DNA of 64,000 nt from Theobroma cacao (GCF_000208745.1 NC_030851.1:10768126-10832125); one strand, 5' to 3'; numbered from the stretch's first letter, positions 1 through 10,801 are shown. Notes: generated by a model from the letters alone, not told the origin. Made by a program: numbers and translations.

Positions 1-196
1 GAATCACTTCGCCTTCCGTTGCCGGCGTCAAGCTCTCTCCTTTCTTCTCTCCGCCGGCCGTTCCTTCTTTTTCTCTCTCTACCGCTTTCTCTTCTCAGAT
101 CTCACCCCTCTTTCTTTTTTTGTTGTTGTTTTTTTTCTTTTTTTTTCCTTGTGGCTAACTGCCGTTTTCTCTCCTTTTTTGCAGGGTTTTTAAAGA

Positions 197-340
197 GCCG
201 GGTTGTCCAATTTTTTGGACAACCCGGCGAGGGGGGTTCTGGCACCCCCTGGAGTTGGTGGTCAGAGGCCCCCCCCATCACGCGTAGTGGGTGGGGGATG
301 GGAAGGCGAAGGGATGGCTGGGCGTACGCCCAGCCATCCC
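197..340. repeat. Cluster of GC-rich palindromes
   Basis: Three fold-back units stand side by side. The first is a 14-bp perfect stem (197-210 pairing with 215-228) around a TTTT loop. The second is a 6-bp stem GGGGGT/ACCCCC (232-237 with 244-249), followed by an imperfect C-run/G-run fold-back at about 276-300. The third is a perfect 30-nt palindrome (311-340) with half-site GGGATGGCTGGGCGT. The cluster is preceded by a pyrimidine-rich tract (about 1-190) and followed by AT-only low-complexity sequence (342-435, mainly TTTA/TTAT). This architecture suggests a repeat-element terminus, but I do not recognise the family. Confidence 0.7.
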
Positions 341-454
341 GATTTTTTATTATTATTATTATTTTATTTATTTATTTATTTTATTTTATTTATTTAATTT
401 ATATTTATATTTATTTATTTATTTTTTTTAATTTATGTGTCTACAGCCACCACT

Positions 455-910
455 CTCATTACAACAGGTAACGCAATATATAAAAACCAATCACGCACTA
501 CCTAAAAAACTATGAACAAAAGCCCCAAAATAACACATAAATTGCACAAGTCAGTCACGTACTGCCAGGCTTGCACCACATAAGAATAGGTCACTCAATG
601 AATAATAAGCCTCAAAACAAGAGGTGAATTGCACAAGTCATGCACCACCAGTCTCGCAATACCTAATAATAAGTCAATCGATGCCTAATATCCACTCACG
701 TTATGCCAACTTAAACAGTCACGTACTGGCCCAACGTCACACAATACATAACAACACGTCACCATAGGTGCTCTATTCATATACATACAAACCACTCACG
801 CAATATCTTAACAAAAGATATGCATTACACAATTCACGCACCGCGTATAACCCACTCTCCCAATACCAAATAATAGGTCACCCAATGCCTAACATCCACT
901 CACGAAGTTA
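455..910. repeat. Degenerate TCACGCAAT repeat array A
   Basis: A short motif close to GTCACGCAATGCCTAA recurs about a dozen times at irregular spacing of roughly 20-60 bp, for example near 492, 551, 588, 691, 717, 736, 790, 832, 867 and 897. Copies vary (TCACGTACT, TCACCCAAT, TCACACAAT). The same motif in the same orientation forms array B at 1905-2300. The irregular spacing and degeneracy point to a decayed minisatellite or a subrepeat of a mobile element. Confidence 0.65.
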
Positions 911-1057
911 TTCAGCATAACATAACTTAAACGAAGAAAATAACTCAAGAAAATATGTGCTCAATGAAAATAAAAATTGCTATAAATTTTATTCAAATTT
1001 TATTAAAAAGACCCCCCCGAAAATACAAGAAGATGATACAAAAAAATGAACTGTAGT

Positions 1058-1282
1058 TCATTTCTTCATAAGTTCATCTACTTTGAACTCTATCTCGGCG
1101 AGAATCTTTTCGTTGCTCAGGATGGCAGCCTCCAGGTCAAAAGTCCTTTGCATTAGGTTGTCAATGAGGACTTGCATCTCTTGCTGGAATATGTGCAACT
1201 GGTCCCTCACACTCAAAGGCACCTCCTCCTCTTCGGAGGTTGCCTCTTTCCCCTTCTCGACTCTTGGATCTCTAGACATCAT
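1058..1282 (-). CDS. Small acidic coiled-coil ORF, unknown
   Basis: This is a 74-residue ORF of no family I recognise. The N-terminal third is charged, with an EEEE run near residues 17-21. The remainder has heptad-like hydrophobic spacing (LHIFQQEMQVLIDNLMQ, then FDLEAAILSNEKILAEIEF) and suggests a short coiled coil. Support for expression comes from a TATA box 60-70 bp upstream (1344-1353, minus strand) and from AATAAA-type polyadenylation signals within about 100 bp downstream. It lies between two arrays of the same short repeat, so it may belong to a mobile element and not be a host gene. Function is unknown, and a fortuitous ORF is not excluded. Confidence 0.35.
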   Translation of the reverse strand: MMSRDPRVEKGKEATSEEEEVPLSVRDQLHIFQQEMQVLIDNLMQRTFDLEAAILSNEKILAEIEFKVDELMKK

Positions 1283-1343
1283 TTTTCAATTATCTGAGAT
1301 TGATTAAGATAATTGAATTTGATTCAAATGGTTAATGGTTCCC

Positions 1344-1353
1344 TTTATTTATA
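1344..1353 (-). promoter_or_regulatory. TATA box of the small coiled-coil ORF
   Basis: On the minus strand the sequence reads CCTATAAATAAAGGG. It lies 62 bp upstream of the ATG at 1282, which would give a start of transcription near 1315-1320 and a leader of about 35 nt. Confidence 0.4.
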
Positions 1354-1904
1354 GGCATGAAAGCTGACTCTTCGTTTTCTACACCCATATAGTGTAACAA
1401 AAGGGGGCTGAATTGGTTATTAAGTACCTGTTTCGCTTGCCTTTTCATCTTATCTACCTCTTAAAAGCAAAAGCCAAGCCAAACATCATTTTTCAAGAAA
1501 TTCTTAATAAAAAGCAGCTTAAAGGTTTTGTCTCTTTTTCACTAATCAAAAAGGATTTTAATGTTACCTCTTTTCTCTTTTCCAAGAAATTCGTTATCGT
1601 TTCCTCTTTTCTCTTTTTTTTTTTTAATTTAAGCATCATGGTAGACCAATCAAAATCTAATACTATTGCTACTATACAAGTCTGAAATTATATATAAACT
1701 TTAAGAATTACGTTAGAGCTTATTAGGTTATTGAAGATGACACTCATTATCCTTTTATGGTAATTTTAATCGAAATTACAGCTTATATAATTTGTTTTGT
1801 TGAACAGTTTACCAAACAACTTTAGCCTATTTCTCTTATAATTTTACACAATTTGTTATTAAGTAGGCTGAATTAGTAGATAATCACCTTCAGCATTAGG
1901 TAGC

Positions 1905-2300
1905 TAAAGTCACGCAATGCCTACAAACAAGTCACGCAATGCTCAACAAATATTCAGTCACGCAATACCTACAAACAGGTCACGCAATGCTCAATAAATA
2001 TTTAGTCACGTAACACTTGTCACACAACGCTTAACAAATATTAAGTCACGTAATGCCTATAAAGAACTCACGCAATACTCAACAAATATTCAATTAGGTA
2101 ATATTCAGTCACGTAATACCTGTCACGCAACACTCAACATATATTCAGTCACGTAATGCCTATAAAGAACTCACGCAATGCTCAACAAATATTCAAGCAC
2201 CTAATGCCAAATAAACAGGTAACAATTCCTAATATCCAGTCACACACCCTAATATCCAGTGACTCAATGCCTAACAAATATTCACGCATCGCCTATAAAC
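1905..2300. repeat. Degenerate TCACGCAAT repeat array B
   Basis: About fifteen copies of a unit close to GTCACGCAATGCTCAACA plus AATATTCA occur, many alternating between 'AGTCACGTAATGCC' and 'ACTCACGCAATGCTC'. The array is more regular than array A, with spacing of about 20-40 bp. Copies ending in ACGTAAT contain an ACGT core, the centre of plant bZIP sites. Read on the minus strand, the array lies upstream of the TATA box at 1344-1353. Confidence 0.75.
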
Positions 2301-2319
2301 TGATTGATTTCGCTACCCC

Positions 2320-4130
2320 CAGCTAGATTTAAGTTTTCAAACTCATATAATTTACCCATCAACTTTTTCGTTCTATGAATAACCCTAAATAAACGCAAGA
2401 ACCCATAACAAATATCTTGATGTCATCTCTGCACTTTGGGATCATGAGAAAGTTAGCTACCAATATAGACCTCGATGGCGTTGGAGAGCTAAACGGAGGG
2501 ATAGCTAAATCAAAATCGAATTTAATTTTAGAATTTTAAGCTGAATGACGGGAGAGCAGAAAGAAAGAAACTGAGACACGTCTTCATTTGGATTAATTGG
2601 ATTAAAGGGTATTTTGTCAAGTTGTGCCAAAAATTGGCTAAAAACAGTTAAAATTATAGAGACGGTTAGTTTTAAAATCACCTTACTATAAAGTTCATTT
2701 TTCACAATTTCCTCAAATAAAAAAGTTATATTGATTGCTATTTTTCTTTACTTAGAGCGCACATTGTGACATTTGTTACGTTAACACGTAGTTAACATGA
2801 TAAGAACAGCTAGTTTGTTTTCTTGCTCTCTCTATGATTCTTGCATGTAATTAATCACTCCTCTTCCATCCCCTTTTCAGTTTTTCTATTACCCTCTTTT
2901 TAAATGGATCCCTTTTCATGATAATATAAAAAAGTTGGTATCAAACATGTGACCAAATATAAATGTTACATGAATTGAAAGGTTACCAAAAACAATAACA
3001 TAAACTAAAGAGATAAAGATGGAGTGGAAATTAGCAGAATAATTCCGTAATTTTTAGTGAGGTTGATATATGATATGACTAAGTCATTAAGCTGGCCATT
3101 TCATCGGTTGGTCATGCTTCTACAGGCAAATTATATATGTTTATTTCCTCTTCACTTTCTTGGGCAAAAGCTTAGAGTTCAAAGTTTTTACAAAACCCTC
3201 GCAAAATTGTTAATCAAGATGTAAGAGCATAGCGAGTAAATTAACAAGCCAAATCTCACTCCATTGGCTGGCACCGATAGGGATTGCACTTGCAAAACAG
3301 CCTACAGTACGTTATTTTAGAATTAGTTGTCACTTCTGCCTTTAACCTTGTTAACTAGAAAAAAAAAAACAAAATTGTTTAAATTAAGATTATGTCAGTA
3401 TTGATTCACGAGTAGAGAAAAATGTCAACATTCATAAACGAAAAGTCGATTCCTAAAGGGAAGATGTTTGGGTTAATAACCTATACAAATATCAGCACCA
3501 ACTTGCGCTGGTTTTTTTTTTTTTTTGGGTTCATTTCTTAACTCCAAAGGGAAAATATGAGAACATATTAATAAAGAAAAAAAGTTGGGGCCAAATCTCA
3601 ATTAAGGAAATTTCAGGGGTCATGAAATGAAAATTCACAAAATACTCACCAGCCACCAACCGAACAATTGCCAGCAGCCTTTCGCCCTTCCCTAATATAA
3701 AACACCCTTACTTATTGAACAAAATGAAAAAGAAAAAATTGTCCTACGCGATACGCATATCCTCGTTCGCGGTATCCGGTTACCCGAAAATTCGCATCTA
3801 ACCCGTTATCCGTCCCTCTCGCTTACTTTAATAATTTTACGACCTGAATCGTTGCCGTTCATCACAATCAACAACTCTCACACCTAATCATCCAACGGTC
3901 TACAATTAACAGCAACACTTACAAACATCTTCGGGTCCGTACATCATGATTTTGATTTAGTCGATTAATTTCACGACACGCGAATTTCGCGGCTCGAAAC
4001 CCTCGAAAAATTAATCGAAATACCCTTTTTCAAAAACAATCCTCTCAAAAATCTGTTAAGATAGAAAGTCGTTTCTTTCTATTCTGTTTTCAATTCCCAC
4101 TCTGATCTTCTCTAGCTTTCTTCTGTGATC
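2320..4130. other. Intergenic; AT-rich, then promoter-proximal
   Basis: I see no gene between 2320 and about 3760. The last ~300 bp (3770-4070) are clearly richer in CG dinucleotides and lead into the pyrimidine-rich 5' leader of the zinc-finger gene, so this part is the likely promoter. No obvious TATA box was found, which is common for housekeeping plant promoters. Confidence 0.5.
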
Positions 4131-4244
4131 TCTTTTTCTTGGTTTTTTTTCCTTCAAAACAGAATCTTTTTTCTCGTTATCCAAACAGCCTCTTAACCAC
4201 CTTCTTCTTTAATTTTTCCTTCCCTCTCTTCGCTGCTTTGAGAA

Positions 4245-4397
4245 ATGGAGATGGCTATGGAGTATTCGCGCTCGAGCAGCTCGCATCTTATTCACTCCGT
4301 GGCTTTCGAGACTCTGTCTGCCGCTGTTCGAACACGACGGTTTACTAAGAACCCGATACCTAGTACGCCACGAATATCTGTGGTTGGAGTTTGTTAA
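4245..4397 (+). other. Upstream ORF in zinc-finger gene leader
   Basis: A 50-codon ORF starts MEMAMEYSRSSSSHLIHSV and ends at TAA 4395-4397. It sits in the probable 5' leader exon, about 460 bp ahead of the main ATG. The main ORF has an in-frame TGA directly before its ATG (4853-4855), so this ORF is not an N-terminal extension unless splicing differs. A leader intron probably ends at the AG at 4803-4804 (TGGAATTGCAG). The ORF could act as a translational uORF or be incidental. Confidence 0.4.
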
Positions 4398-4855
4398 AGC
4401 GTTTTTCTATTTTTAGCGTCTTTTTTTTCGAAATTTGTTGCGTTGACTTTTTAACTATTTCTTTGCTTCAAACCTAGAACTAAGAATTGAAGTAGAGATA
4501 TCTGGTGATTGTGATAAAATCTATGAGAATTTACGAGTTTTTTGTTTTGAAAGAATCGGTGAATTGAATTTTTAGGGTTTTGTGGAATTACCGCCCCTTT
4601 GTTAGGATTTCATATGTAATTGCTGAAAATGCTTAAGCTTTCTAGTGTGGAAGAAGTTGAGGAACCTTAGAAATTTTAAGGTTAGGGCTTTTAACGAAGT
4701 TGTTGTGATTTGAATTTGTTAGGGGCTTTTTCTTGTTTTGTGAAAAGCTAAAAAGAGAAAACTGAATTTGCATTCCAGTTTTGGGTTATTTTGTGGAATT
4801 GCAGGATTTACTAGGGTTTGGGTTTTATTCATATTGTTTTGGTGGGGAAATTTGA

Positions 4856-6840
4856 ATGGCGGAAAGGAGGGAGTTAGGACTGCCAAGGACAAGTGCTTGT
4901 AGTTTAAAGGAACAGTTAGCAAGAACCACTCTTAACAATGTAAGATCGCAAGGGCATACATATATAGAGCTCCGTGAGGATGGGAAGCGGTTCATATTCT
5001 TCTGCACTTTGTGTCTTGCACCGTGTTATAGTGATTCAGTGTTACTTGATCATCTGAAGGGGAGCCTTCACTCGGGGAGGTTAGCTGCTGCTAAAGTTAC
5101 ATTGCTAGGAACTAATCCATGGCCTTTCAATGATGGTGTCCTGTTCTTTGGTAAGTTGAATGAAAAGGAGAAACGGTTAGCAGGTCTACATGGTAATGAA
5201 AATAGGTTGTTGGAGTTTCACAACAATGATGACAACCTTGCTATAGTGGAATATGTTGGCAGTGAAGTTAGTTCCTATAGAAAGAATGTGAACTGTAGAG
5301 CAGGAGATTCTGATCTGCTGATTCCAGGGGTGCTAATCAAGGATGAAATCTCAGACCTGAAAGTGAGATTTATTGGTTTTGGGAAAATTGCAGCAAGGTT
5401 CTGCAAGAAGGATGGAGTCTTAAATGAGATTAGCAGAATATGGTGTGAATGGTTGGGGAAAGAGGTTCCAAGAAATGATGACAAGTTGAAGGTTCCAAAG
5501 CATGGCTTTGCTGTTGTTACTTTTGTCTATAATTGCGATCTAGGCAGAAAGGGATTGCTCGATGATGTCAAATCACTACTAACATCTGGGTCTCCCACAG
5601 GATTGGAGAATGGTGAATCTGCTAGTAGGAAAAGGAAGAAGTCATTTTCCGACCCAGAGGATATAAGTGAATCTTTGAGCAATCAGTATGATTCATCTGG
5701 GGAAGACTCTTCAGCTTCAAATATTACTTCTTCAAGGCTGGCATTAGATCGATATGATGATCAGCTTCTGCTCACAAGGTTTATATCAAGTAAGGCTATA
5801 AGGCGAGAGTTGAGGCGCCAACAACGTATAGCTGCTGAAAGAATGTGTGATATCTGTCAGCAAAAGATGCTTCCTGAGAAAGATGTAGCAACACTCATGA
5901 ACTTGAATACTGGAAAACTTGTTTGCAGTAGTAGAAATGTTAATGGGGTATGATTCTCTAGTCAACTTGGCTCTGGATTACCTTCTAAGTTATTGAGGAG
6001 CACCTTAAATTTGCATCGTATTGACACGTAGCCTATTTCTGAGTCTGAGCTTGAGGCATTGATTACATGTTAAGTTGTGTACAAACAATTAAAGTTTTGT
6101 TTACATTTATCATTTTGTTTTTCACATGTAGGCATTCCATGTATTTCATACTTCATGCCTTATACATTGGATACTTCTTTGTGAGGTTGAGAGGATTGAG
6201 AACCATTCAGTTAATCCAAAAGCAAGACGAAGATCTAGGAGAAAAAATGGAGCCAAATCCAATGACGTGGGTAAGGATGGAGAGACTAAAGCCACAGGGA
6301 CCCTGATTTCTTCTGTGCTCTGCCCAGAGTGTCAAGGTACCGGTATTGATGTTGAAGGTGATGAGCTGGAGAAGCCTGATGTCTCTCTTTCTCAGGTGTG
6401 CATTTCGGATCTTAAAACAATTAGGTGCTGTTGTACAAGGAAACTTGCTGGGGTTTGTTTCTTTCAAAATGAGTAGAACTGAGTACGGATATGTTATCCA
6501 AATTATGCAGCATGTCTCTATGTTGATGAACATGGCTTCTCTTGTCCTTTCAGATGTTCAGATATAAGATTAAAGTGAGTGATGCTCGTAGAGCATGGAT
6601 GAAAAGTCCTGAAATGTTGGAGAATTGTTCTACAGGCTTTCATTTTCGTTCTCAATCTGGAGAGATGGTTCAGGTTTCCAGACTTTTGCTCACCATTTCA
6701 TTTATATTATTGAAAACTAAGAGACCTTAGATTCATTTTACTTTTGGATTTCTTGGTTGCAGGAGAAGATATTGCCCCTAAAATTGCTGCATTTCTACAG
6801 TGCTGACAAGTATGAATCCGGCACAAGTTTAGTTGGATGA
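4856..6840 (+). CDS. C2H2 plus RING-like zinc-finger protein
   Basis: Four exons join in phase 0: 4856-5947, 6132-6395, 6554-6673 and 6763-6840, all with GT/AG borders, giving 517 residues. An in-frame TGA just upstream of the ATG fixes the start. Near residue 47 there is a matrin/U1-like C2H2 finger, C-x2-C-x12-H-x5-H. A basic, Ser/Asp-rich middle carries an SRKRKKS putative nuclear signal near residue 257. A split RING-like motif follows: MCDIC near residue 330, VC, then across intron 1 HVFHTSC and finally CPEC. The combination suggests a nuclear protein, perhaps with ubiquitin-ligase or nucleic-acid binding activity; that role is inference. I recognise it only as a conserved uncharacterised plant protein. 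The predicted short ORFs in introns are not genes. Confidence 0.85.
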
Positions 6841-7640
6841 ATTCGGCAATTCACCTTGTCTTGATGGTGGCATTTAGGTTGTTCTGTTGTCAAATATGTG
6901 TAACCTGTGAAAGGCCATGGTCGTCATGAAAACCATGAATAGTACTTGTGGAATAGGATATTCCCTTCGCCGAAGGGGCTCTGTAAATACCTGTTGTACA
7001 TTGCTGACACCTGTCTGCATTGTAAATGAACAGGCAGTCAATGACTCAATGCTATATTGACCCTGATATGAAGAATACTTTTAACACATCCTGTCTTTGC
7101 CTTTACTCTACTTTCTGACATTTTAATTGATGAATGAGAATTTTGCTTCCTGGTTGTAACACTTGTATGAACAAGATACTGTGCATTTCTTTGATCAAGT
7201 CTATTATGTTGAAGGGTTGGGGGGAGGCTGATACAATGCTTCAGCACTAACACCTAAGAAACAGAGGGCGGTTTTAACAGATGCTAAGGTAAATGTGAAA
7301 CTTAGCAAGTCAATGACTTCCAAGTGGATGTGACCCGTTACCTACTCTGAAATATTGGAATTTAGATTTGTCAAACTACATTGCCAATGCCAATACAATT
7401 CTATCGCAGCACAGTTGCCCCTTCTTCTAAAGAAAATCAGGGTCTTCCACTTTAACAGCAACAAGTAGCCGGCCAACAGAAATTCCGCACAAATTTTTAA
7501 GCTAAAAAAACACTATAAGTAATCCCAGAAAATCAGCCGGCAATTTCATGGTTCATCCAGCAAAAAATTGCCTATACAGGCTGTACAAAAATCCCAGTTG
7601 ACAAGCCGGCCCACCTTTTCATGCACGAAAAAAGCTTGGC
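6841..7640. other. 3' UTR and intergenic
   Basis: The first 200-300 bp are probably the 3' UTR of the zinc-finger gene. The remainder leads into the promoter of the small peptide gene. No further gene is seen. Confidence 0.5.
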
Positions 7641-7645
7641 AACCT

Positions 7646-7655
7646 TATATATAAA
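7646..7655 (+). promoter_or_regulatory. TATA box of IDA-like peptide gene
   Basis: TATATATAAA lies 37-46 bp before the ATG at 7692, implying a very short leader of roughly 10-20 nt. Confidence 0.6.
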
Positions 7656-7691
7656 CCTTTAGTCTACTCATCTAATACAAGCTACTCAAAA

Positions 7692-7919
7692 ATGGGCAAC
7701 TTGAACCAATCCAAGACCTTGGTGAATTTCCTGATTGTTCTAGCGATTGCTCTCTTTCTCCTGGGAGGTTCACAGTATCATGCACGGCCCTTGTCTATGG
7801 CTAAGGTTTCCCGATTTCCAACTCAGAATACATTTGACTCGAGCTTTAGGACCCTTGGAACCATGCTTCCTAAAGGTCAGCCTGTACCTCCATCCGGACC
7901 TAGTCCCCTGATAAACTGA
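7692..7919 (+). CDS. IDA-like secreted signalling peptide precursor
   Basis: This is a 75-residue single-exon prepropeptide. Residues 11-25 are strongly hydrophobic (FLIVLAIALFLLGG), a signal peptide for secretion. A variable middle is followed by a C-terminal motif, LPKGQPVPPSGPSPLIN. It aligns with the IDA/IDL mature peptide (established consensus LPKG then PIPPSAPSKRHN), keeping LPKG, the P-x-P-P-S core, P-S and the terminal Asn. Known IDA peptides are ligands of the HAESA/HSL receptor kinases with SERK co-receptors and control organ abscission and cell separation. Here the usual Arg-His before the terminal Asn is Leu-Ile, so receptor binding may differ; it could instead be read as a member of the related PIP group (SGPS core). 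A TATA box sits just upstream. Confidence 0.75.
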   Translation: MGNLNQSKTLVNFLIVLAIALFLLGGSQYHARPLSMAKVSRFPTQNTFDSSFRTLGTMLPKGQPVPPSGPSPLIN

Positions 7920-9150
7920 TGACCATTTGCATTGTGTAGTAAAAAGAGGTGACGTATACTAAAATGGTTGTTTAAAAATAAGATGCCGATGAATAGTTTT
8001 GGTTGTTTAGCAGGTACTTAAGGGTGAAGTCATGATGGAGTTGAGGTCTGAGGGCAGAGCCTGTTATGGTTATTTTTTTGTTTGCTCGATAAATCCTTTG
8101 TTCTTTTCTTCTATTCATTTGTTTTACTTGGATTGGCTGTTAGTGTAAACAGGGCTTTCTTACATTTGGTTTTAGCTGATCAATCATGACAAATAGTTCC
8201 TGAAGAATGCTGATGTTTACATTGTGACTACTAAACCTAAACGTGTAAATAATGAAAGGCACTAATCAGATGAGACGTTAACTCTACATGCACGCTTGAA
8301 CGTTAATGCAAGCAACTCCATTCATTCATTGCCGTATTCATTACGCATGCCATGTTCTCCCTGATGATGTTCATCTTCCTTACTGTGTTTTGATATTCAT
8401 TTTTCTTAGAAAGAAGAACCATCTTTGCTTAATTCATGTTTTACATTGTGGTTTAAGATCATAAGAGAAATGTAAAATGTTCATGTACTTACCCACTAAA
8501 ATTTTAAAGAGAAGTGAATAGAAGAGGTTATAATTATATGGAGGATATGCATGTAGAAGGTCCAAGCGGCCATGGCGCCCCATCTTCTCTTGCCTCCCCT
8601 AATGGATAGCATTCATCATACTAAGTAACTTGGCAAGATTTGAGTTGAATTTTTCTACTCTCACTAACTTTGATCTTATTTACTATTTAATATATACTAC
8701 TATTACATCAACATCATATTCTAATACAAGTCAATAAGGTTGATGTCCAAGTTTTGAATCTCCTATATTAATATTGTCCTAAAGTGATTTAATAAAAAAA
8801 CAATAAACACAAGTTATTTGGCATTTTATGAGATAAAAAATTTGAAAAAAAATAAAGGTAAAATAACTATTGAAATTAAGGCTAGTTGTGAATTGCTTAA
8901 CTATAATACTAAAAAGAAATAAGCTTACATCTCCTTATCTTCAATGTCACCCAAAAATAAAATGTTACCATATTTTATGAAGAGAAGTAGAACTTAAAAT
9001 TATTTTTTATTTTTGTTAAAAACGTTTCAAATCTACATTTTGAGTCAATAGATTATATAACTTATGTGATGGGAAGAGTTCCTTCATTTAGTTAAAAGAA
9101 AAAAATAAATAAAAAGATTGTTATTGGACTATTGAAATAAAATATTTTGG
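7920..9150. other. 3' flank and AT-rich intergenic
   Basis: About 200 bp are probably the 3' UTR of the peptide gene. The rest is AT-rich, and I see no coding or structured feature in it. Confidence 0.5.
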
Positions 9151-9862
9151 GCAAAATACTCCGACCTCTCAAAGTTTTGACTATAATTCCACAAGGGTCT
9201 ATTAGTTTTTAAAATAAACACTCCGCTCCAAATGAGTAAACGACGTTAATATTTAACTATAAAATATCTAAAATACCTTCTTTTCAATTTTTTCAAGTTG
9301 GCCGATGCTAGATTTGGTAGTGGAATGCTAGATCCGATGGTGCTCTATTGGGAAGCATTGGTTTCAGGTCCACAATGAAGCATGATCGGTGCTCCGTTGG
9401 CTAACACCAAATCAGCTCCCCAAAAGAGCACCAGTTTAGGCTCATTGGTGCTCCCTTAGGGAACACTAGACCGGTGCTCTTTTGGGGAGCACCGCTCGAC
9501 TCCTCAAGAGAGCATTAGATCAATGCTCCCTAGGGAAGCGCCGATCATCTGGCTAGATTTGGCATTCCTCGACTAGATCCGATTGAAAAATGATTGGCCA
9601 ATAGATAGAATCTTTTTTTGAATAAAAAATTTTAAAAATAAAAAATTATAATTTATATAATAGTAATCTTTAAATTTAATGAAAGATAAATTTGTCCAAA
9701 AAAATTACCACGTCATCAAACTAACGGAAACATTAACGGTTGACAACTACTAGACTTAAATGTCCAGCAAAAGATATTCTTTTGGGATGGATTGTCTATT
9801 TTCAATACTAATGGACCTGTGTGGAATTATGATCAAAACTTAGGATGGTGAGGGTATTTTAC
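9151..9862. mobile_element. MITE-like element with ~80 bp inverted ends
   Basis: The left end begins GCAAAATACTCCGACC. The reverse complement of the right end begins GTAAAATACCCTCACC. The two align over about 82 bp without gaps at roughly three-quarters identity, sharing AAGTTTTGA, ATAATTCCACA and ATTAG blocks. No protein is encoded. The interior (about 9330-9560) is GC-richer and carries repeated self-complementary GGTGCTC/GAGCACC segments. Long inverted ends and no ORF suit a non-autonomous DNA transposon, perhaps Mutator-like. A clean target duplication was not resolved. Confidence 0.65.
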
Positions 9863-10189
9863 TAAAAAAATTTATTGGGTTTTTACTATATGTTAACTTT
9901 AATTGTTTGGTTCAATTTTTGGATGGAAAAATAATTTCAAAAAGTAATTTAAAATTGGATTATTTTAAAAAAAGGCTTAGACTTCAGCTTACCGTAAACA
10001 CAGTGAGAATTGGATGAGACAATATTAGATAACTTGAATCTATAATAAAGCTCCTTTTCTCCACCAAATTCTTTCCCTTTCTACGTCGAAATCAACACCA
10101 TAACTCTTCTCACGTTTTAATTACACTCTTTTCCACTAACATACCATTACATTCTTTTTTATCTACTTCTTTTTCTTGGTCAAAATGTT

Positions 10190-10348
10190 CTCCGTTTGAT
10201 CAGATCAACTTCATTAGAGACCCAAAAGTCTTCGTTCTCCCTATACTCCAACAATGGGTTAAGGAAGGAGGAACCACAGAAAAACTAGAACTTTAACACC
10301 TTGTTCAAAAGATAAAGGGTTTTCAATGCTATAACCATGCCCTTGAGG
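10190..10348 (+). pseudogene. PPR pseudogene, 5' fragment
   Basis: The frame reads FIRDPKVFVLPILQQWVKEG and, after a TAA at 10294-10296, continues to CYNHALE, followed by GTTTG as a splice donor. This block is typical of the N-terminal region of small plant PPR proteins, where 'DP..VLxQWVxEG' precedes the first repeats. The real start codon is not evident. Confidence 0.6.
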
Positions 10349-10801
10349 TTTGTTTTTTTCCTCCGACCTCCCTTATTTCTTTTCTTTCTTTTTCTTTTTC
10401 TTTTTCTTGTAATGAATGTATAGTACTTACGCTAAACTTATTAGATTTTAAAGCTATTGGGTGGTTAGGAATAGCTCTATGGTTTTTGGGTTCTTATTTA
10501 AGTGTTAACTTTAGTCCCTGAAGCGTGATTATTCAATTGTTTTTGGATTATATAAATGTGTGTTTATATGATATATCAATGAATTATGGGTGGTTGTGGC
10601 TAGTTTTTCGTTGAGTGATGAAAGTATTTATGGAATTGGGTTAAACGCTCCCCATTTCTTGAAGCAAACATAGTGGCATACCAGGCAATGAAAACCTAGA
10701 GTGCTGGAAATTTGATTAGTATACTTTTCCAATTCGTTTTGGCTATTGACTATGAAGGTTTTCTAGTCACCTTGCTTTTTTGCACTAGGAACTCTTGGCT
10801 T

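Noticed and set aside
1905..2300. Repeat array looking like CRISPR
   Set aside because: Units are degenerate, spacing is irregular, and the surrounding genes with spliceosomal introns are those of a plant nucleus.
6207..6533. 108-codon minus-strand ORF
   Set aside because: It overlaps exon 2 and an intron of the zinc-finger gene, with no domain; it is a shadow.
9142..9875. Target duplication for the MITE-like element
   Set aside because: Flanks show only a loose TTGGG resemblance (TATTTTGGG versus TTTATTGGG), too weak to call.
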